A stretch of DNA of 37,941 nucleotides from an uncultured Alphaproteobacteria bacterium (GCA_944392155.1 CALXVR010000016.1:1-37941), one strand, 5' to 3'; numbered from the stretch's first letter, positions 1-8,847 are shown. A program made the numbers and translations. Notes: generated by a model not told the origin, from the sequence alone.

Positions 1-567
1 AACGACTATGGTCCATGTTACGGGGATTATAGAAGCGGTTATTGCTCCGTACCTTGTGATAAGATAGAGACTGATCCCTGTGATGGGGTAACAGGTTTAA
101 GCTGTTCAAACGGTTGTGCTTCTTACGGTTCTTGTGGTCAATGCACAAGTTGTAATGTAGAACAAATCGAGCCAGATATATCAGCAAATCCTTGCACTGA
201 CAATCCTTGTGCAAGCGGATGTTACACAAATGTTTCTTGCTCTTATCCTTTAACGTGTGGTAGTAGAAACTCTTGTGGCGGATGTGATGAATGTATAAAT
301 AATCCAGACTGTGATGCGACATCGCTTTCTTGTACCAGAGGTTGTGCATTGTACAATTCCTGCGGAAAATGTATAGAATGTAATGCAGATCCTTGTGCTG
401 GAAAAGTTAGAGAGAGTTGTAGTGGATCCAACCAGCAATGTCTATCCGGAGACCCATGCGGATGTATTGTTTGCTTAACTTGTACTAATGGACAAATACC
501 AAAGAAAGGATTATGTATGGATCCTGGCGGTAACCCTGATAGCCCATATTTTCCAACAAGACCATAA
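1..567 (+). CDS. Cysteine-rich repeat protein, 3' end only
   Basis: The reading frame is open from the first base and stops at 565-567, so only the last 188 residues are visible and the start lies outside the window. About 31 of these residues are cysteine. A degenerate unit recurs roughly three times, of the form C-x3-C-A-x-Y-x-S-C-G-x-C-x2-C: CASYGSCGQCTSC, then a variant ending SCGGCDEC, then CALYNSCGKCIEC. The tail after the last cysteine is short and rich in Pro and Gly (ending PYFPTRP), with no membrane anchor. Such density of cysteine normally means an exported, disulfide-linked surface or matrix protein; that is inference, because the N-terminus and any signal peptide are missing. I do not recognise a named family. 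Metal binding is an alternative. A terminator follows directly. Confidence 0.8.
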   Translation, partial: NDYGPCYGDYRSGYCSVPCDKIETDPCDGVTGLSCSNGCASYGSCGQCTSCNVEQIEPDISANPCTDNPCASGCYTNVSCSYPLTCGSRNSCGGCDECINNPDCDATSLSCTRGCALYNSCGKCIECNADPCAGKVRESCSGSNQQCLSGDPCGCIVCLTCTNGQIPKKGLCMDPGGNPDSPYFPTRP

Positions 568-580
568 AACAAACTGCGAA

Positions 581-617
581 AAGAAAGCTCCTGTAAAATT
601 ACTGGAGCTTTCTTTTT
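581..617 (+). terminator. Rho-independent terminator after the Cys-rich gene
   Basis: The inverted repeat AAGAAAGCTCC / GGAGCTTTCTT is separated by an 11-12 base loop and followed by a T run. It lies 14 bases after the stop codon of the cysteine-rich gene. The A-rich left side means it could also serve the convergent hydrolase gene on the minus strand. Confidence 0.85.
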
Positions 618-633
618 AATCACTAATCACTAA

Positions 634-1404
634 TTACTCTTCCCTGTCATCAAAATCATCAGAAAAATCATCCTCAACATCTGTACGCTCGTCTTCAAGC
701 ATCAGCGGTTTTTCCTGCATCTCAATTTTTTTGCGACGACCACGACGTTTTTTCTGAGGAGCTTTGCGCTGCATAGCTCCGATAACATAATTTCCGGCAA
801 TCTTATACAAATCCACCAAATGGTTATTGTACATATGGTCGCCTTCTTCAATCAACGCAAAATCCACATCCACATTACGCTGAACATTCAAACGCTTGGC
901 CAGAGTTGCCACAGATTGCGGATTAACAATCTCATCCGCGCCGCCCTGAATAATCAGACCTGAGGTCGGACAAGGAGCCAAGAAAGAAAAATCTTTTTCG
1001 TTTGCCGGAGGAGAAACCGCAATAAAGTTATTAATATCGGGACGACGCATTAACAGCTGCAAACCAATCCAGGCACCAAAAGAATATCCGGCAATCCAAC
1101 ATTGTCTCGCTTCGGGATTAACTGATTGTAACCAATCCAATGCAACCGTAGCATCTGAGAGTTCCCCCGGTCCGTCTTCAAACTCACCCTGAGAACGTCC
1201 GACACTGCGAAAATTAAAACGCAACACCGAAAAGCCAAGGTTTTGAAAGCAACTGAACAAGCTATAAACCACCTTGTTATTCATGGTTCCGCCATATTGC
1301 GGATGCGGATGTAATATCAACGCAATCGGAGCTCCGGGTTTCTCGCTCTGATGATAACGTCCTTCCAAACGACCGGCATGTCCGTTAAAAAGTACTTCTG
1401 TCAT
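634..1404 (-). CDS. Alpha/beta hydrolase (COG2945-like) with charged C-terminal tail
   Basis: A 256-residue serine hydrolase of the alpha/beta fold. The nucleophile elbow GYSFGA places the catalytic serine at about residue 108; Asp157 (GGADEIV) and His190 (EGDHMY) complete the triad. The N-terminal LHPHPQYGGTMNN motif is typical of the COG2945 group of small hydrolases. The family is cytoplasmic and its substrates are mostly unknown. The fold ends near residue 210. After it comes a tail of about 45 residues that is first very basic (KKRRGRRKK) and then very acidic (DDFSDDFDDREE), which is not part of the hydrolase core. No signal peptide is seen. It is transcribed divergently from cysE. Confidence 0.85.
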   Translation of the reverse strand: MTEVLFNGHAGRLEGRYHQSEKPGAPIALILHPHPQYGGTMNNKVVYSLFSCFQNLGFSVLRFNFRSVGRSQGEFEDGPGELSDATVALDWLQSVNPEARQCWIAGYSFGAWIGLQLLMRRPDINNFIAVSPPANEKDFSFLAPCPTSGLIIQGGADEIVNPQSVATLAKRLNVQRNVDVDFALIEEGDHMYNNHLVDLYKIAGNYVIGAMQRKAPQKKRRGRRKKIEMQEKPLMLEDERTDVEDDFSDDFDDREE

Positions 1405-1500
1405 TTAAAAATCTCTTTTTTTATTATTAATTAATAACAATTGATTATAAATAGAAAATATTATACAAATTATTAATTTTTCAAAGGAATGTAACACAAA

Positions 1501-2190
1501 ATGAAACCAAAATTCAACACTATTTTACAAGACATAGACGCGGTTATTGCCCGCGACCCCGCAACAAAGAGCCGAACAGAGGCGATTCTTTGCTCTTCTG
1601 GCTTACACAGCATCATTATTTATCGTTTCAGCCATTGGCTCTGGAAAAAGAATTTTCGGCTTACGGCACGCATTATTTCACAAATAGGACGGTTTTTAAC
1701 CGGCATTGAAATTCACCCCGGTGCGCGAATCGGCAAAGGATTTTTCATAGACCACGGAATGGGTGTTGTAATTGGTGAAACCACAGAAATCGGCGATAAT
1801 GTTACAATGTATCACGACATAACTTTGGGAGGAACCACCGTTTTCGATGAAAACGGCAAAGTCACAACCAAACGCCACCCAACCATCGGCAATAATGTAA
1901 TTATCGGCTCGGGGGCACAGGTTTTGGGTCCTATAAAGATTGGCAACAATGCAAAAATCGGTTCCAACGCCATCGTAGTTAAAGAAGTTCCGGCGAACAC
2001 AACGGTCATTGGTATGGCTGCACACAAGGTTCAGGAACTAAACAACAAAGAAGCCAAGAAATTTCAGGCTTACGGTATTGACGCCTCTCACCCCGACCCG
2101 ATGGAAGAACGTTTTGAAAACCTCTGCAAAGAACTGGATATGGTCAAAAAAGAATTAGCCGAACTAAAGAAAGAGAAAAAAGATGCTTAA
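1501..2190 (+). CDS. cysE: Serine O-acetyltransferase
   Basis: CysE transfers acetyl from acetyl-CoA to L-serine, giving O-acetylserine, the carbon skeleton for cysteine. The 229-residue protein begins with a helical region containing DPATKSR, followed by a left-handed beta-helix of hexapeptide repeats (about residues 68-175). The active-site signatures are visible: [22 protein letters not shown] and KRHPTIG. It is of the short type lacking the long N-terminal domain of the E. coli enzyme. The last 30 residues form a Lys/Glu-rich coiled coil. AAAGGA lies about 9 bases upstream of the chosen ATG. The gene overlaps mnmA by 8 bases, so translational coupling is likely; a cysteine-producing enzyme next to a tRNA-thiolating enzyme makes biochemical sense. 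Confidence 0.95.
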   Translation: MKPKFNTILQDIDAVIARDPATKSRTEAILCSSGLHSIIIYRFSHWLWKKNFRLTARIISQIGRFLTGIEIHPGARIGKGFFIDHGMGVVIGETTEIGDNVTMYHDITLGGTTVFDENGKVTTKRHPTIGNNVIIGSGAQVLGPIKIGNNAKIGSNAIVVKEVPANTTVIGMAAHKVQELNNKEAKKFQAYGIDASHPDPMEERFENLCKELDMVKKELAELKKEKKDA

Positions 2191-3268
2191 TTCTATGGGG
2201 TTAAATAAATCTCCACAGGAAACAACCGTCTGCGTCGCCATGTCCGGCGGCGTAGATAGTTCTGCTGCGGCTGCCATGTTAAAAAAAGAAGGTTATAATG
2301 TTTTTGGCGTTACCATGGATTTATTAAGAACTCCCTATGCGCCCACAAAATCTTCTATTGCAGACGCAGCCAAAGTTGCCGAGCAACTTCAAATTCCGCA
2401 TCAATTCATAGACCTCAAACAAGAGTTTGCCCAAAAAGTCGTTGATTATTTTACAAACTCTTACCTGCAAGGTCTAACCCCCTCGCCTTGCATAATGTGC
2501 AACAAACATATCAAACTCGGGCTTTTGGCTGATTATGCCAGAAAACAAGGTGCGGATATTCTCGTAACCGGACATTACGCCGACATTAGGCTGACCCAAA
2601 ACGGCGTAGAACTTCATCGTGCGGAAGATTTAAGCCGCGACCAAAGTTATTTTCTCTTTGGTATCAGCAAACAAAATTTGCAAATGCTGCGTTGCCCCTT
2701 AGCCACTTACAGCAAAGAACAAACCAGAGCCATAGCCAAAGAAGCCGGATTAGAAATCCATCAAAAAGCCGATAGCCAGGATATCTGTTTTGTTCAAAAC
2801 GGAAAATATGCAGACTTAATCAACAAACTACGCCCTGATTTTAATACAAAGCCTGGAGATATTGTTGATACCTCCGGAAAAATTCTGGGAAGACACAAAG
2901 GCATAATCAACTATACTATCGGACAAAGGCGCGGCTTAGGCATCGGCGGGGATATCGGTATAGTTTATGTTTTAAAAATAGACGCCTTAAACAACCAAAT
3001 CATTGTTGGCAGCAAAGAAGAACTTTTGCAAAAAAGACTTCATATCAAAGACATAAACTGGCTGGGAGAAGAACAACCTCAAGAAATGGATTTAAGGGTC
3101 AAATTGCGCTCTCGACAAGCAAGTGTTTCCGCCACCGTATATTTTGATAAAAACAACGGCGCAGAAATCTCGCTACATGAGGACTTCTACGGAATAGCGC
3201 CGGGACAAGGCTGCTGTTTTTATCAAGGAAGCCGTGTTTTAGGAGGCGGAATTATCTCTCCTTTTTAG
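2183..3268 (+). CDS. mnmA: tRNA-specific 2-thiouridylase
   Basis: MnmA activates U34 of tRNA-Lys, Glu and Gln with ATP and inserts sulfur relayed from a cysteine desulfurase, forming s2U34. The PP-loop SGGVDSS is at residues 21-27. The two catalytic cysteines are visible: Cys106 in [10 protein letters not shown] and Cys202 in SQDICFV; Cys103 is an additional nearby cysteine. The 361-residue length is normal. The ATG at 2183 lies inside the end of cysE; a second ATG at 2195, four codons later, would still leave the PP-loop intact, so the start is uncertain by 12 bases. The 3' end overlaps the convergent gene at 3252 by 17 bases. Confidence 0.95.
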   Translation: MLNSMGLNKSPQETTVCVAMSGGVDSSAAAAMLKKEGYNVFGVTMDLLRTPYAPTKSSIADAAKVAEQLQIPHQFIDLKQEFAQKVVDYFTNSYLQGLTPSPCIMCNKHIKLGLLADYARKQGADILVTGHYADIRLTQNGVELHRAEDLSRDQSYFLFGISKQNLQMLRCPLATYSKEQTRAIAKEAGLEIHQKADSQDICFVQNGKYADLINKLRPDFNTKPGDIVDTSGKILGRHKGIINYTIGQRRGLGIGGDIGIVYVLKIDALNNQIIVGSKEELLQKRLHIKDINWLGEEQPQEMDLRVKLRSRQASVSATVYFDKNNGAEISLHEDFYGIAPGQGCCFYQGSRVLGGGIISPF

Positions 3269-4046
3269 CATCAAGTTCTTTAATCAAAACCGCCACGGTA
3301 TCGGAACGTTTAAGTATATAAGGATTCGTGTTCTTTGCCTCACGTCCCGTATTTTGATACATTTTTAAGGCTTTGGGAAAATAAAAATCCATAAAGTTAA
3401 AATAGCGTACATCACCACAAACAAAATCCACCGTAGAGTTCTTATATTTCTCAACGCTTACTTCCAATGCTTTGCGAATATCCTTACTTTTCACCCTATA
3501 CAAAGAAGGAAAACGAAAACATGTTAAAAAACCGTTTGCAGCAAATTCATCCAAATATTCCGCATTAGGAGACACAACAACCAAATGAGATTTATGCAAG
3601 ATATTTCTGCCGCTTAAAGCGATAAGCTCCTTCAACACATCAGCTTTATTATTAAAATCCAGATTTTTTAAATCCAGCCAAAAAAATTTCTCACTCAAAT
3701 TTGGTTGCGAAGCCAAAATATCATCAAGAAGAATATTATCAGCCCCTCGTCTCACCACGAAAGATTTTTTAGCCGCATCATAAGTCACATCTATCTCAAA
3801 ACCGACATATTTATCAAAATATTGGGTTAATTTTTGAGGAGTATTAACGCCATACAACCACTTTTTTGAAGATATGCCGTATTTTTCTTCACGTTCCGAC
3901 AAATTATCTTTAACCACTAAATCTGAAAATTTTATGGGAGCCATAAAATATTTGCGCATCATTTTATCATTCATATGCGCACTAACATTCCAAAGAATAT
4001 AAAGAATATAAAGAAAAAAAGCTGCAAAAAAAATCTTTTTAAACAT
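3252..4046 (-). CDS. Membrane-anchored GDPD/menorin-like protein, probably non-catalytic
   Basis: A 264-residue protein with an N-terminal hydrophobic segment (residues about 3-22) that would anchor it in the inner membrane with the rest outside. The segment around residues 65-130 resembles the first strands of the glycerophosphodiester phosphodiesterase / FAM151 (menorin) TIM-barrel: WLYGVNTPQKLTQYFD, then GFEIDVTYD, then a segment ending FFWLDLKNLD. The E-x-D of the metal site appears to be kept, but the usual catalytic histidines (HRG at the start, HD after the second strand) are replaced by YGVN and RRG. I infer a degenerate or divergent member; the family call rests on motif shape only. 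It converges on mnmA. Confidence 0.5.
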   Translation of the reverse strand: MFKKIFFAAFFLYILYILWNVSAHMNDKMMRKYFMAPIKFSDLVVKDNLSEREEKYGISSKKWLYGVNTPQKLTQYFDKYVGFEIDVTYDAAKKSFVVRRGADNILLDDILASQPNLSEKFFWLDLKNLDFNNKADVLKELIALSGRNILHKSHLVVVSPNAEYLDEFAANGFLTCFRFPSLYRVKSKDIRKALEVSVEKYKNSTVDFVCGDVRYFNFMDFYFPKALKMYQNTGREAKNTNPYILKRSDTVAVLIKELDAKKER

Positions 4047-4211
4047 AGCACCCTTTATAAAAACCGCACTTCTTTTTCAAACATCATAACTTTCAAGACC
4101 TATTTGTCAACCTGATTAACGTGATATTTACTTTTGCAACAATATTGTAACTATTATTTTTTGTTTTTTTATAGTATGATAAAAAGAAGATGTAGAACTA
4201 TGGAGGCGGTC

Positions 4212-4811
4212 ATGAAAAAGTATTTTTACATTCTGGCAGCAATTGGTTGCATATCCTTGGCAGCTCCGGCCGCCGCACAACTCCCGGCTAACCCGTGGGC
4301 TCCCAATCCGAATGATGGTTATTTCGGAGATGATTTGCCGGAAAAAGGACCTGATGTATCGCCTAACGCTCCTGCCTATGAAAACGGACCGACTAACGGG
4401 GATATTTTACCTGTAGACCCCTGGGCAAGAGCCAGAGACCGCAGCGGCATCGTAACTTGGAGAGGCTCAGGACAACATGGCAAACTAAACTATGTTGGCG
4501 AAGCAACAACTTATACGGACGCACAAGGTCAAGAAATGATTGCTCCAGAAGTTAATCGCCATAACATGCTTGTCATGACGGAACACTTACGTAATATGGG
4601 TTATAAAATTCCGGACAGCTACGACCAAAAGATTAAAGACATGCCTCAAGCTTATGGTAAATTGCTCCGCGAAAATTATGATAATGTTTTCTCTGCGGAA
4701 GACCCTCTCGGAAAATCTTTTGCCCGCATTTTAACAGATGTGGAAGACGGAACAGGTCTTGACTTTGAAAATATCTTGTTCAACACTATGGATATATTGG
4801 GAACAGACTAA
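4212..4811 (+). CDS. Exported protein of unknown function, 199 aa
   Basis: The ATG at 4212 is chosen because GGAGG sits at 4202-4206 and the resulting N-terminus is a classical signal peptide (MKKYFYILAAIGC, cleavage likely after APAAA). The frame is open further upstream to 4134, but that extension has no ribosome site and would bury the signal. The mature protein has a Pro/Asn/Gly-rich first third with two related motifs, NPWAPNP and DPWARAR, then a helical second half. No domain is recognised. It is followed 17 bases later by another small exported protein and then trmJ, which suggests one transcript of three genes. Confidence 0.8.
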   Translation: MKKYFYILAAIGCISLAAPAAAQLPANPWAPNPNDGYFGDDLPEKGPDVSPNAPAYENGPTNGDILPVDPWARARDRSGIVTWRGSGQHGKLNYVGEATTYTDAQGQEMIAPEVNRHNMLVMTEHLRNMGYKIPDSYDQKIKDMPQAYGKLLRENYDNVFSAEDPLGKSFARILTDVEDGTGLDFENILFNTMDILGTD

Positions 4812-4828
4812 CAACAAGGACAAAACCT

Positions 4829-5206
4829 ATGCATAAAATCTTTGTCACCGCATTAACATTACTTCTCTGTAGCGGAACACTTGCATACGCTCAGGAAAAC
4901 GCCCCAACGCAACAAACAACTGAATCAGCTTTAGACAAAGAAGCAGATAATCTTAATATTGTTCCTTACGAAGAAAGACTTAAATTAAAACGGAATAACA
5001 CCAAAATCATAGATATGACATTAAAAAACTCAACAAAAGGTGAAATATCCGATATTATAAAAAACGCCAACCATGCAGAAAAAAGAGCCGCACGAAAAGA
5101 AGGACGCTCTGCCGATACCGTGAATGTCAATCCATCTGACAAAAAAGCCGTCCGTAAATTCTTACAAAAAGACCTTTTTGTTGAACCATACCATCGCTTA
5201 GATTAA
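4829..5206 (+). CDS. Small exported protein of unknown function, 125 aa
   Basis: The N-terminus MHKIFVTALTLLLCSG followed by TLAYA is a signal peptide with likely cleavage before QENAP. There is a cysteine in the hydrophobic core, but no clean lipobox (L-x-x-C followed by a mature domain), so a soluble periplasmic protein is preferred. The mature part is about 100 residues, highly charged and mostly helical (KAVRKFLQKDLF near the end). AACAAGGAC lies upstream as a ribosome site. It sits 17 bases after the preceding exported protein and 18 bases before trmJ. No family is recognised. Confidence 0.75.
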   Translation: MHKIFVTALTLLLCSGTLAYAQENAPTQQTTESALDKEADNLNIVPYEERLKLKRNNTKIIDMTLKNSTKGEISDIIKNANHAEKRAARKEGRSADTVNVNPSDKKAVRKFLQKDLFVEPYHRLD

Positions 5207-5224
5207 TCAAAATAGAGTAAAAAA

Positions 5225-5947
5225 ATGAACAATCAACCAACCATTATCTTGGTAGAGCCGCAACTTGCCGAAAATGTGGGCATGGCAACAAGAGCCATGA
5301 TGAACTGCGGTTTGTATGACTTACGTTTAGTCAATCCCAGAGAAGACCATCTTTCCGCAAAAGCTATTTCAGCCTCATCCGGCGCGGAAGAAATTTTGCA
5401 CAACGCAAAAATCTATAAAACGACCCAAGAAGCTGTTGCTGATATGCAAAAAGTTTATGCGACCACGGCCAGACCCAGAAATCAAATAAAAATTGTCCAC
5501 ACGGCAGAAAATGCAGCAAAAGAAATTACAAAAGACATAAAAGACAACATAAATGTCGGAATTTTGTTTGGCCCCGAACGTACGGGATTACATAATGACG
5601 ACATAAGCTTAGCCGACGCGATTATAGAAATTCCGCTAAACCCCAAGCATTGTTCTCTTAACCTATCGCAAGCGGTTTTGTTGGTTGGCTATGAATGGTA
5701 TAAAAACCAAATTAATGCGGAAGACGTTCGTTTTGTAACCAACACCACAACTTTAGCCAACAAAGAGATGGTGCTGAATTTTGTAAGACATTTGGAACAA
5801 GAACTAAGCGAACACCCGGGCTTTAAAGATGAGGAAAAGCGCCCGCATATGGAAAGAAATTTACAAAACATTTTTACGCGCAACAACCTCACCGAACAAG
5901 AGATTAATACCCTATACGGCATCATAAAATATCTAAAAAATAAATAA
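5225..5947 (+). CDS. trmJ: tRNA (Cm32/Um32) 2'-O-methyltransferase, SpoU/TrmH family
   Basis: TrmJ methylates the ribose of nucleotide 32 in the anticodon loop of several tRNAs using S-adenosylmethionine. The 240-residue protein shows the SPOUT signatures: motif 1 around residues 9-24 (LVEPQLAENVGMATRAM), motif 2 GILFGPERTGLHNDD, and motif 3 IPLNPKHCSLNLSQAV, which together form the trefoil knot. A C-terminal helical extension of about 75 residues matches TrmJ rather than the shorter TrmL. It is the last gene of a set with two exported proteins; the functional link between them is not evident. A terminator follows immediately. Confidence 0.93.
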   Translation: MNNQPTIILVEPQLAENVGMATRAMMNCGLYDLRLVNPREDHLSAKAISASSGAEEILHNAKIYKTTQEAVADMQKVYATTARPRNQIKIVHTAENAAKEITKDIKDNINVGILFGPERTGLHNDDISLADAIIEIPLNPKHCSLNLSQAVLLVGYEWYKNQINAEDVRFVTNTTTLANKEMVLNFVRHLEQELSEHPGFKDEEKRPHMERNLQNIFTRNNLTEQEINTLYGIIKYLKNK

Positions 5948-5982
5948 ATGAATCCAAACTCGTTCGGATTCATTTGTTTTTT
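5947..5982 (+). terminator. Rho-independent terminator after trmJ
   Basis: The 9-bp inverted repeat AATGAATCC / GGATTCATT has an 10-base loop and is followed by GTTTTTT. It begins at the trmJ stop codon. Confidence 0.85.
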
Positions 5983-6035
5983 CCAAAACTTGCTTATATA
6001 GTAATGCGGTAAGATAAAAAGCAAAGGAGCAAGCC

Positions 6036-7373
6036 ATGGAACATTCCGTAGCCAACGTCATTTTCGGACTTGATGCCAAAATACTTTCGACAGCGATTCT
6101 TGTCATAAGCTACCTGATTTTATTTACGGAAAAATTAAACCGCGCCGTTGTGGCTTTGTTTGGTGCCGTCGTTATGATATTAACAGGTATCCTAACCCAA
6201 GAAACCGCCATTAAAGGCATAGATTTTAATACCCTTGCCTTGCTTATTGGTATGATGATAATTGTCGGCATCGCCGAAAAATCAGGAATGTTTCAATATG
6301 TTGCGGTTTGGTCTGCCAAAAAAGTTAAAGCATCACCACGAGGTTTGATGATTGTTTTCGGAATAGTAACCGCCGTCTTTTCCGCTTTGCTGGATAACGT
6401 AACCACGGTGCTATTGGTTGCTCCGGTAACTTTTCAGATTACGCGCAAACTCAAAATCAACCCCTACCCTTACCTGATTATGGAAATTTTTGCATCAAAC
6501 ATCGGCGGCACGGCAACCTTAATCGGCGATCCTCCGAATATTTTGATAGGCTCGGCCTTACAGCTTTCTTTTATGGATTTTGTATATGAAATCACACCGA
6601 TTGTCGCCGCCACAATGCTTGTGCTGATTATAGCCTTTGACCTCATCTGGGGCAGAAAGATGGTTGCTTCGGAAAAAAGCAAAGAAGCCGTAATGCACTT
6701 AAACGAAAAAGACACCATCACCGATTCTGTTTTGCTGGTTAAGTCATTAACTGTCCTCATCGCCGTTATTATCGGATTTATGGCAGCCGAACACTTTCAC
6801 ATTGCTAACGGCACAATCGCCATTTTGGGCGCCGTTATTTTACTGATGCTCTACACTTGGGGAAATTCACATTCCGATCGGGAGCATAAAGTTGAAGAAG
6901 CCTTTGGCTTAGTGGATTGGACAACCATTTTCTTCTTTGCCGGCTTATTTGCCATTGTTTATGGCTTGGAAGAAGCCGGTGTTCTGGCTCTTATGGGCAA
7001 TAAGTTTATAGAAATAACCGATGGCTCCATCGAAAAAGCAGCAATGATTGTGGTTTGGATGTCGGCCTTTGTTTCCACGGCGATTGACAATATTCCTTTT
7101 GTTGCCACCATGATCCCGATGATAAAGTCTATGGAAGCCTCTTTAGGCGGAAGAGAAGCCATGATGCCGGTTTGGTGGGCATTATCTTTAGGCGCATGCT
7201 TTGGAGGCAACGGTTCGCTGATTGCGGCTTCGGCAAATGTCATTGTTGCAGGCATGGCTCAAAGAGAAGGCCACCCGATTCATTTCCTGCGCTTTCTCAT
7301 CTGGTCAATTCCCGTTATGCTGATAAGCGTTTTAATGGCAGCTGTTTACTTACACCTGCGTTGGTTTTCTTAA
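6036..7373 (+). CDS. ArsB/NhaD-superfamily ion transporter, copy 1
   Basis: A 445-residue polytopic inner-membrane protein with about 11-12 hydrophobic segments, of the ion-transporter superfamily that includes ArsB, NhaD and the P protein. Two internal-repeat signatures are clear: LDNVTTVLLVAPVTFQ in the first half and IDNIPFVATMIPMI in the second. GDPPNI, with the preceding NIGGTATLI, is the usual re-entrant substrate loop. Homologs exchange Na+ for H+ or export arsenite or organic anions; the substrate cannot be decided here. AAAGGAG lies 8 bases before the ATG. A close paralog follows 75 bases downstream without an obvious terminator between, so co-transcription is likely. Confidence 0.88.
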   Translation: MEHSVANVIFGLDAKILSTAILVISYLILFTEKLNRAVVALFGAVVMILTGILTQETAIKGIDFNTLALLIGMMIIVGIAEKSGMFQYVAVWSAKKVKASPRGLMIVFGIVTAVFSALLDNVTTVLLVAPVTFQITRKLKINPYPYLIMEIFASNIGGTATLIGDPPNILIGSALQLSFMDFVYEITPIVAATMLVLIIAFDLIWGRKMVASEKSKEAVMHLNEKDTITDSVLLVKSLTVLIAVIIGFMAAEHFHIANGTIAILGAVILLMLYTWGNSHSDREHKVEEAFGLVDWTTIFFFAGLFAIVYGLEEAGVLALMGNKFIEITDGSIEKAAMIVVWMSAFVSTAIDNIPFVATMIPMIKSMEASLGGREAMMPVWWALSLGACFGGNGSLIAASANVIVAGMAQREGHPIHFLRFLIWSIPVMLISVLMAAVYLHLRWFS

Positions 7374-7448
7374 AAATTAAGATAATGTTAGGATGTCCGT
7401 ATTATAAATGAGTAGAAAATTTGTTTGTAATAATAAGGAAACCTAACC

Positions 7449-8798
7449 ATGCAGGTAACTGACTTAGCTCAGGCAACGGCATCTGTTTGGGGGCTGGATC
7501 CCAAAGTTGTGGCAACCACAATTGTCGTTGTCTGTTATGCAATATTATTCACCGAAAAACTCAACCGCGCGGTTGTCGCTCTTTTGGGTGCCGCATTTAT
7601 GATTTTTTCGGGTATTTTGACCCAAGAAACAGCTCTCAAAGGCATAGATTTCAACACGATTGCCCTTCTCGTCGGAATGATGACCATTGTAGGCATTTCG
7701 GAAAAATCTGGTATGTTTCAATATGTTGCTGTTTGGGGTGCAAAAAAAGTACATGCCAATCCCAGAGGCTTGCTGATTGTTTTAGCTTTCGTAACTGCCG
7801 TATTCTCGGCATTTTTAGATAATGTAACCACAGTATTGCTCATCGTTCCGGTTACATTTCAAATTACACGCAAGCTCAAAATCAACCCCTATCCTTACCT
7901 TATTTTAGAAATTTTTGCATCCAACATCGGTGGCACTTCAACCTTAATCGGTGATCCTCCGAATATTTTGATAGGTTCGGCTTTACAACTATCCTTTATG
8001 GATTTTGTATATGAATTAGCTCCTATTGTAATCATTACCATGATTGTTTTGGTCTTTGGCTTTGACCTAATTTGGCACAAAAGCTTGCTGACGACAGAAA
8101 AAAGCAAACAAGCCGTTATGAAAATAAACGAAAAAGACACCATTACGGATTGGACCTTGCTCGGAAAATCCCTTTTCGTTTTAACCTTGGTTATCATTGG
8201 TTTTGTCAGCGCCGAACACATTCATATAGCCAACGGCACAATCGCCATTGCCGGAGCTGCAATTCTATTGTTGCTCTACACTTTTGGCAACCGTCACGAT
8301 GAACGCGAACGCAAAGTTGAAGAAGCATTCAATCTGGTAGATTGGACAACCATCTTTTTCTTCTCTGGCTTGTTTGTTATTGTTTATGGTTTGGAAGAAA
8401 CCGGAATTTTGCGTATGCTCGGTCAAATGTTCATAGATTTAACCGAAGGAAGCATCCAAAAAAGTACTATGCTGATTATTTGGATTTCAGCCATTTTATC
8501 TTCCGCAATTGATAACATCCCCTTTGTAGCCACCATGATTCCGATGATAAAATCCATGGAAGCTTCAATGGGCGGAAGAGAAGCAATGATGCCGGTTTGG
8601 TGGGCATTATCTTTAGGTGCGTGCTTTGGCGGCAACGGAACCTTGATTGGTGCTTCCGCAAACGTTATTGTAGCAGGCATGGCTCAAAGAGAAGGCCACC
8701 CGATTCACTTCATGCGCTTTCTCATCTGGTCAATTCCTGTAATGCTGATAAGCGTTCTTATAGCAACGGTTTATCTGCACATACAGTACTTTGCTTAA
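7449..8798 (+). CDS. ArsB/NhaD-superfamily ion transporter, copy 2
   Basis: A 449-residue paralog of the preceding transporter, alignable end to end with very few gaps. It keeps LDNVTTVLLIVPVTFQ, GDPPNI and IDNIPFVATMIPMI. The last 200 bases are almost identical to copy 1 at nucleotide level (for example 7243-7330 versus 8668-8755), whereas the first 25 codons and the middle loops differ more, which points to a fairly recent duplication or gene conversion at the 3' end. TAAGGAAA lies before the ATG. Substrate is unassigned; the two copies could differ in ion, affinity or expression. A strong terminator follows. Confidence 0.88.
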   Translation: MQVTDLAQATASVWGLDPKVVATTIVVVCYAILFTEKLNRAVVALLGAAFMIFSGILTQETALKGIDFNTIALLVGMMTIVGISEKSGMFQYVAVWGAKKVHANPRGLLIVLAFVTAVFSAFLDNVTTVLLIVPVTFQITRKLKINPYPYLILEIFASNIGGTSTLIGDPPNILIGSALQLSFMDFVYELAPIVIITMIVLVFGFDLIWHKSLLTTEKSKQAVMKINEKDTITDWTLLGKSLFVLTLVIIGFVSAEHIHIANGTIAIAGAAILLLLYTFGNRHDERERKVEEAFNLVDWTTIFFFSGLFVIVYGLEETGILRMLGQMFIDLTEGSIQKSTMLIIWISAILSSAIDNIPFVATMIPMIKSMEASMGGREAMMPVWWALSLGACFGGNGTLIGASANVIVAGMAQREGHPIHFMRFLIWSIPVMLISVLIATVYLHIQYFA

Positions 8799-8804
8799 AA
8801 ACAA

Positions 8805-8835
8805 AAAATCCCCTCAAACCGAGGGGATTTTTTTT
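8805..8835 (+). terminator. Rho-independent terminator after the transporter pair
   Basis: AATCCCCTC / GAGGGGATT forms a 9-bp stem with a 5-base loop, followed by a run of T. The A tract on the left makes it usable from the minus strand too, where the DUF502 gene ends at 8848. Confidence 0.9.
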
Positions 8836-8847
8836 CAAACACAATGT

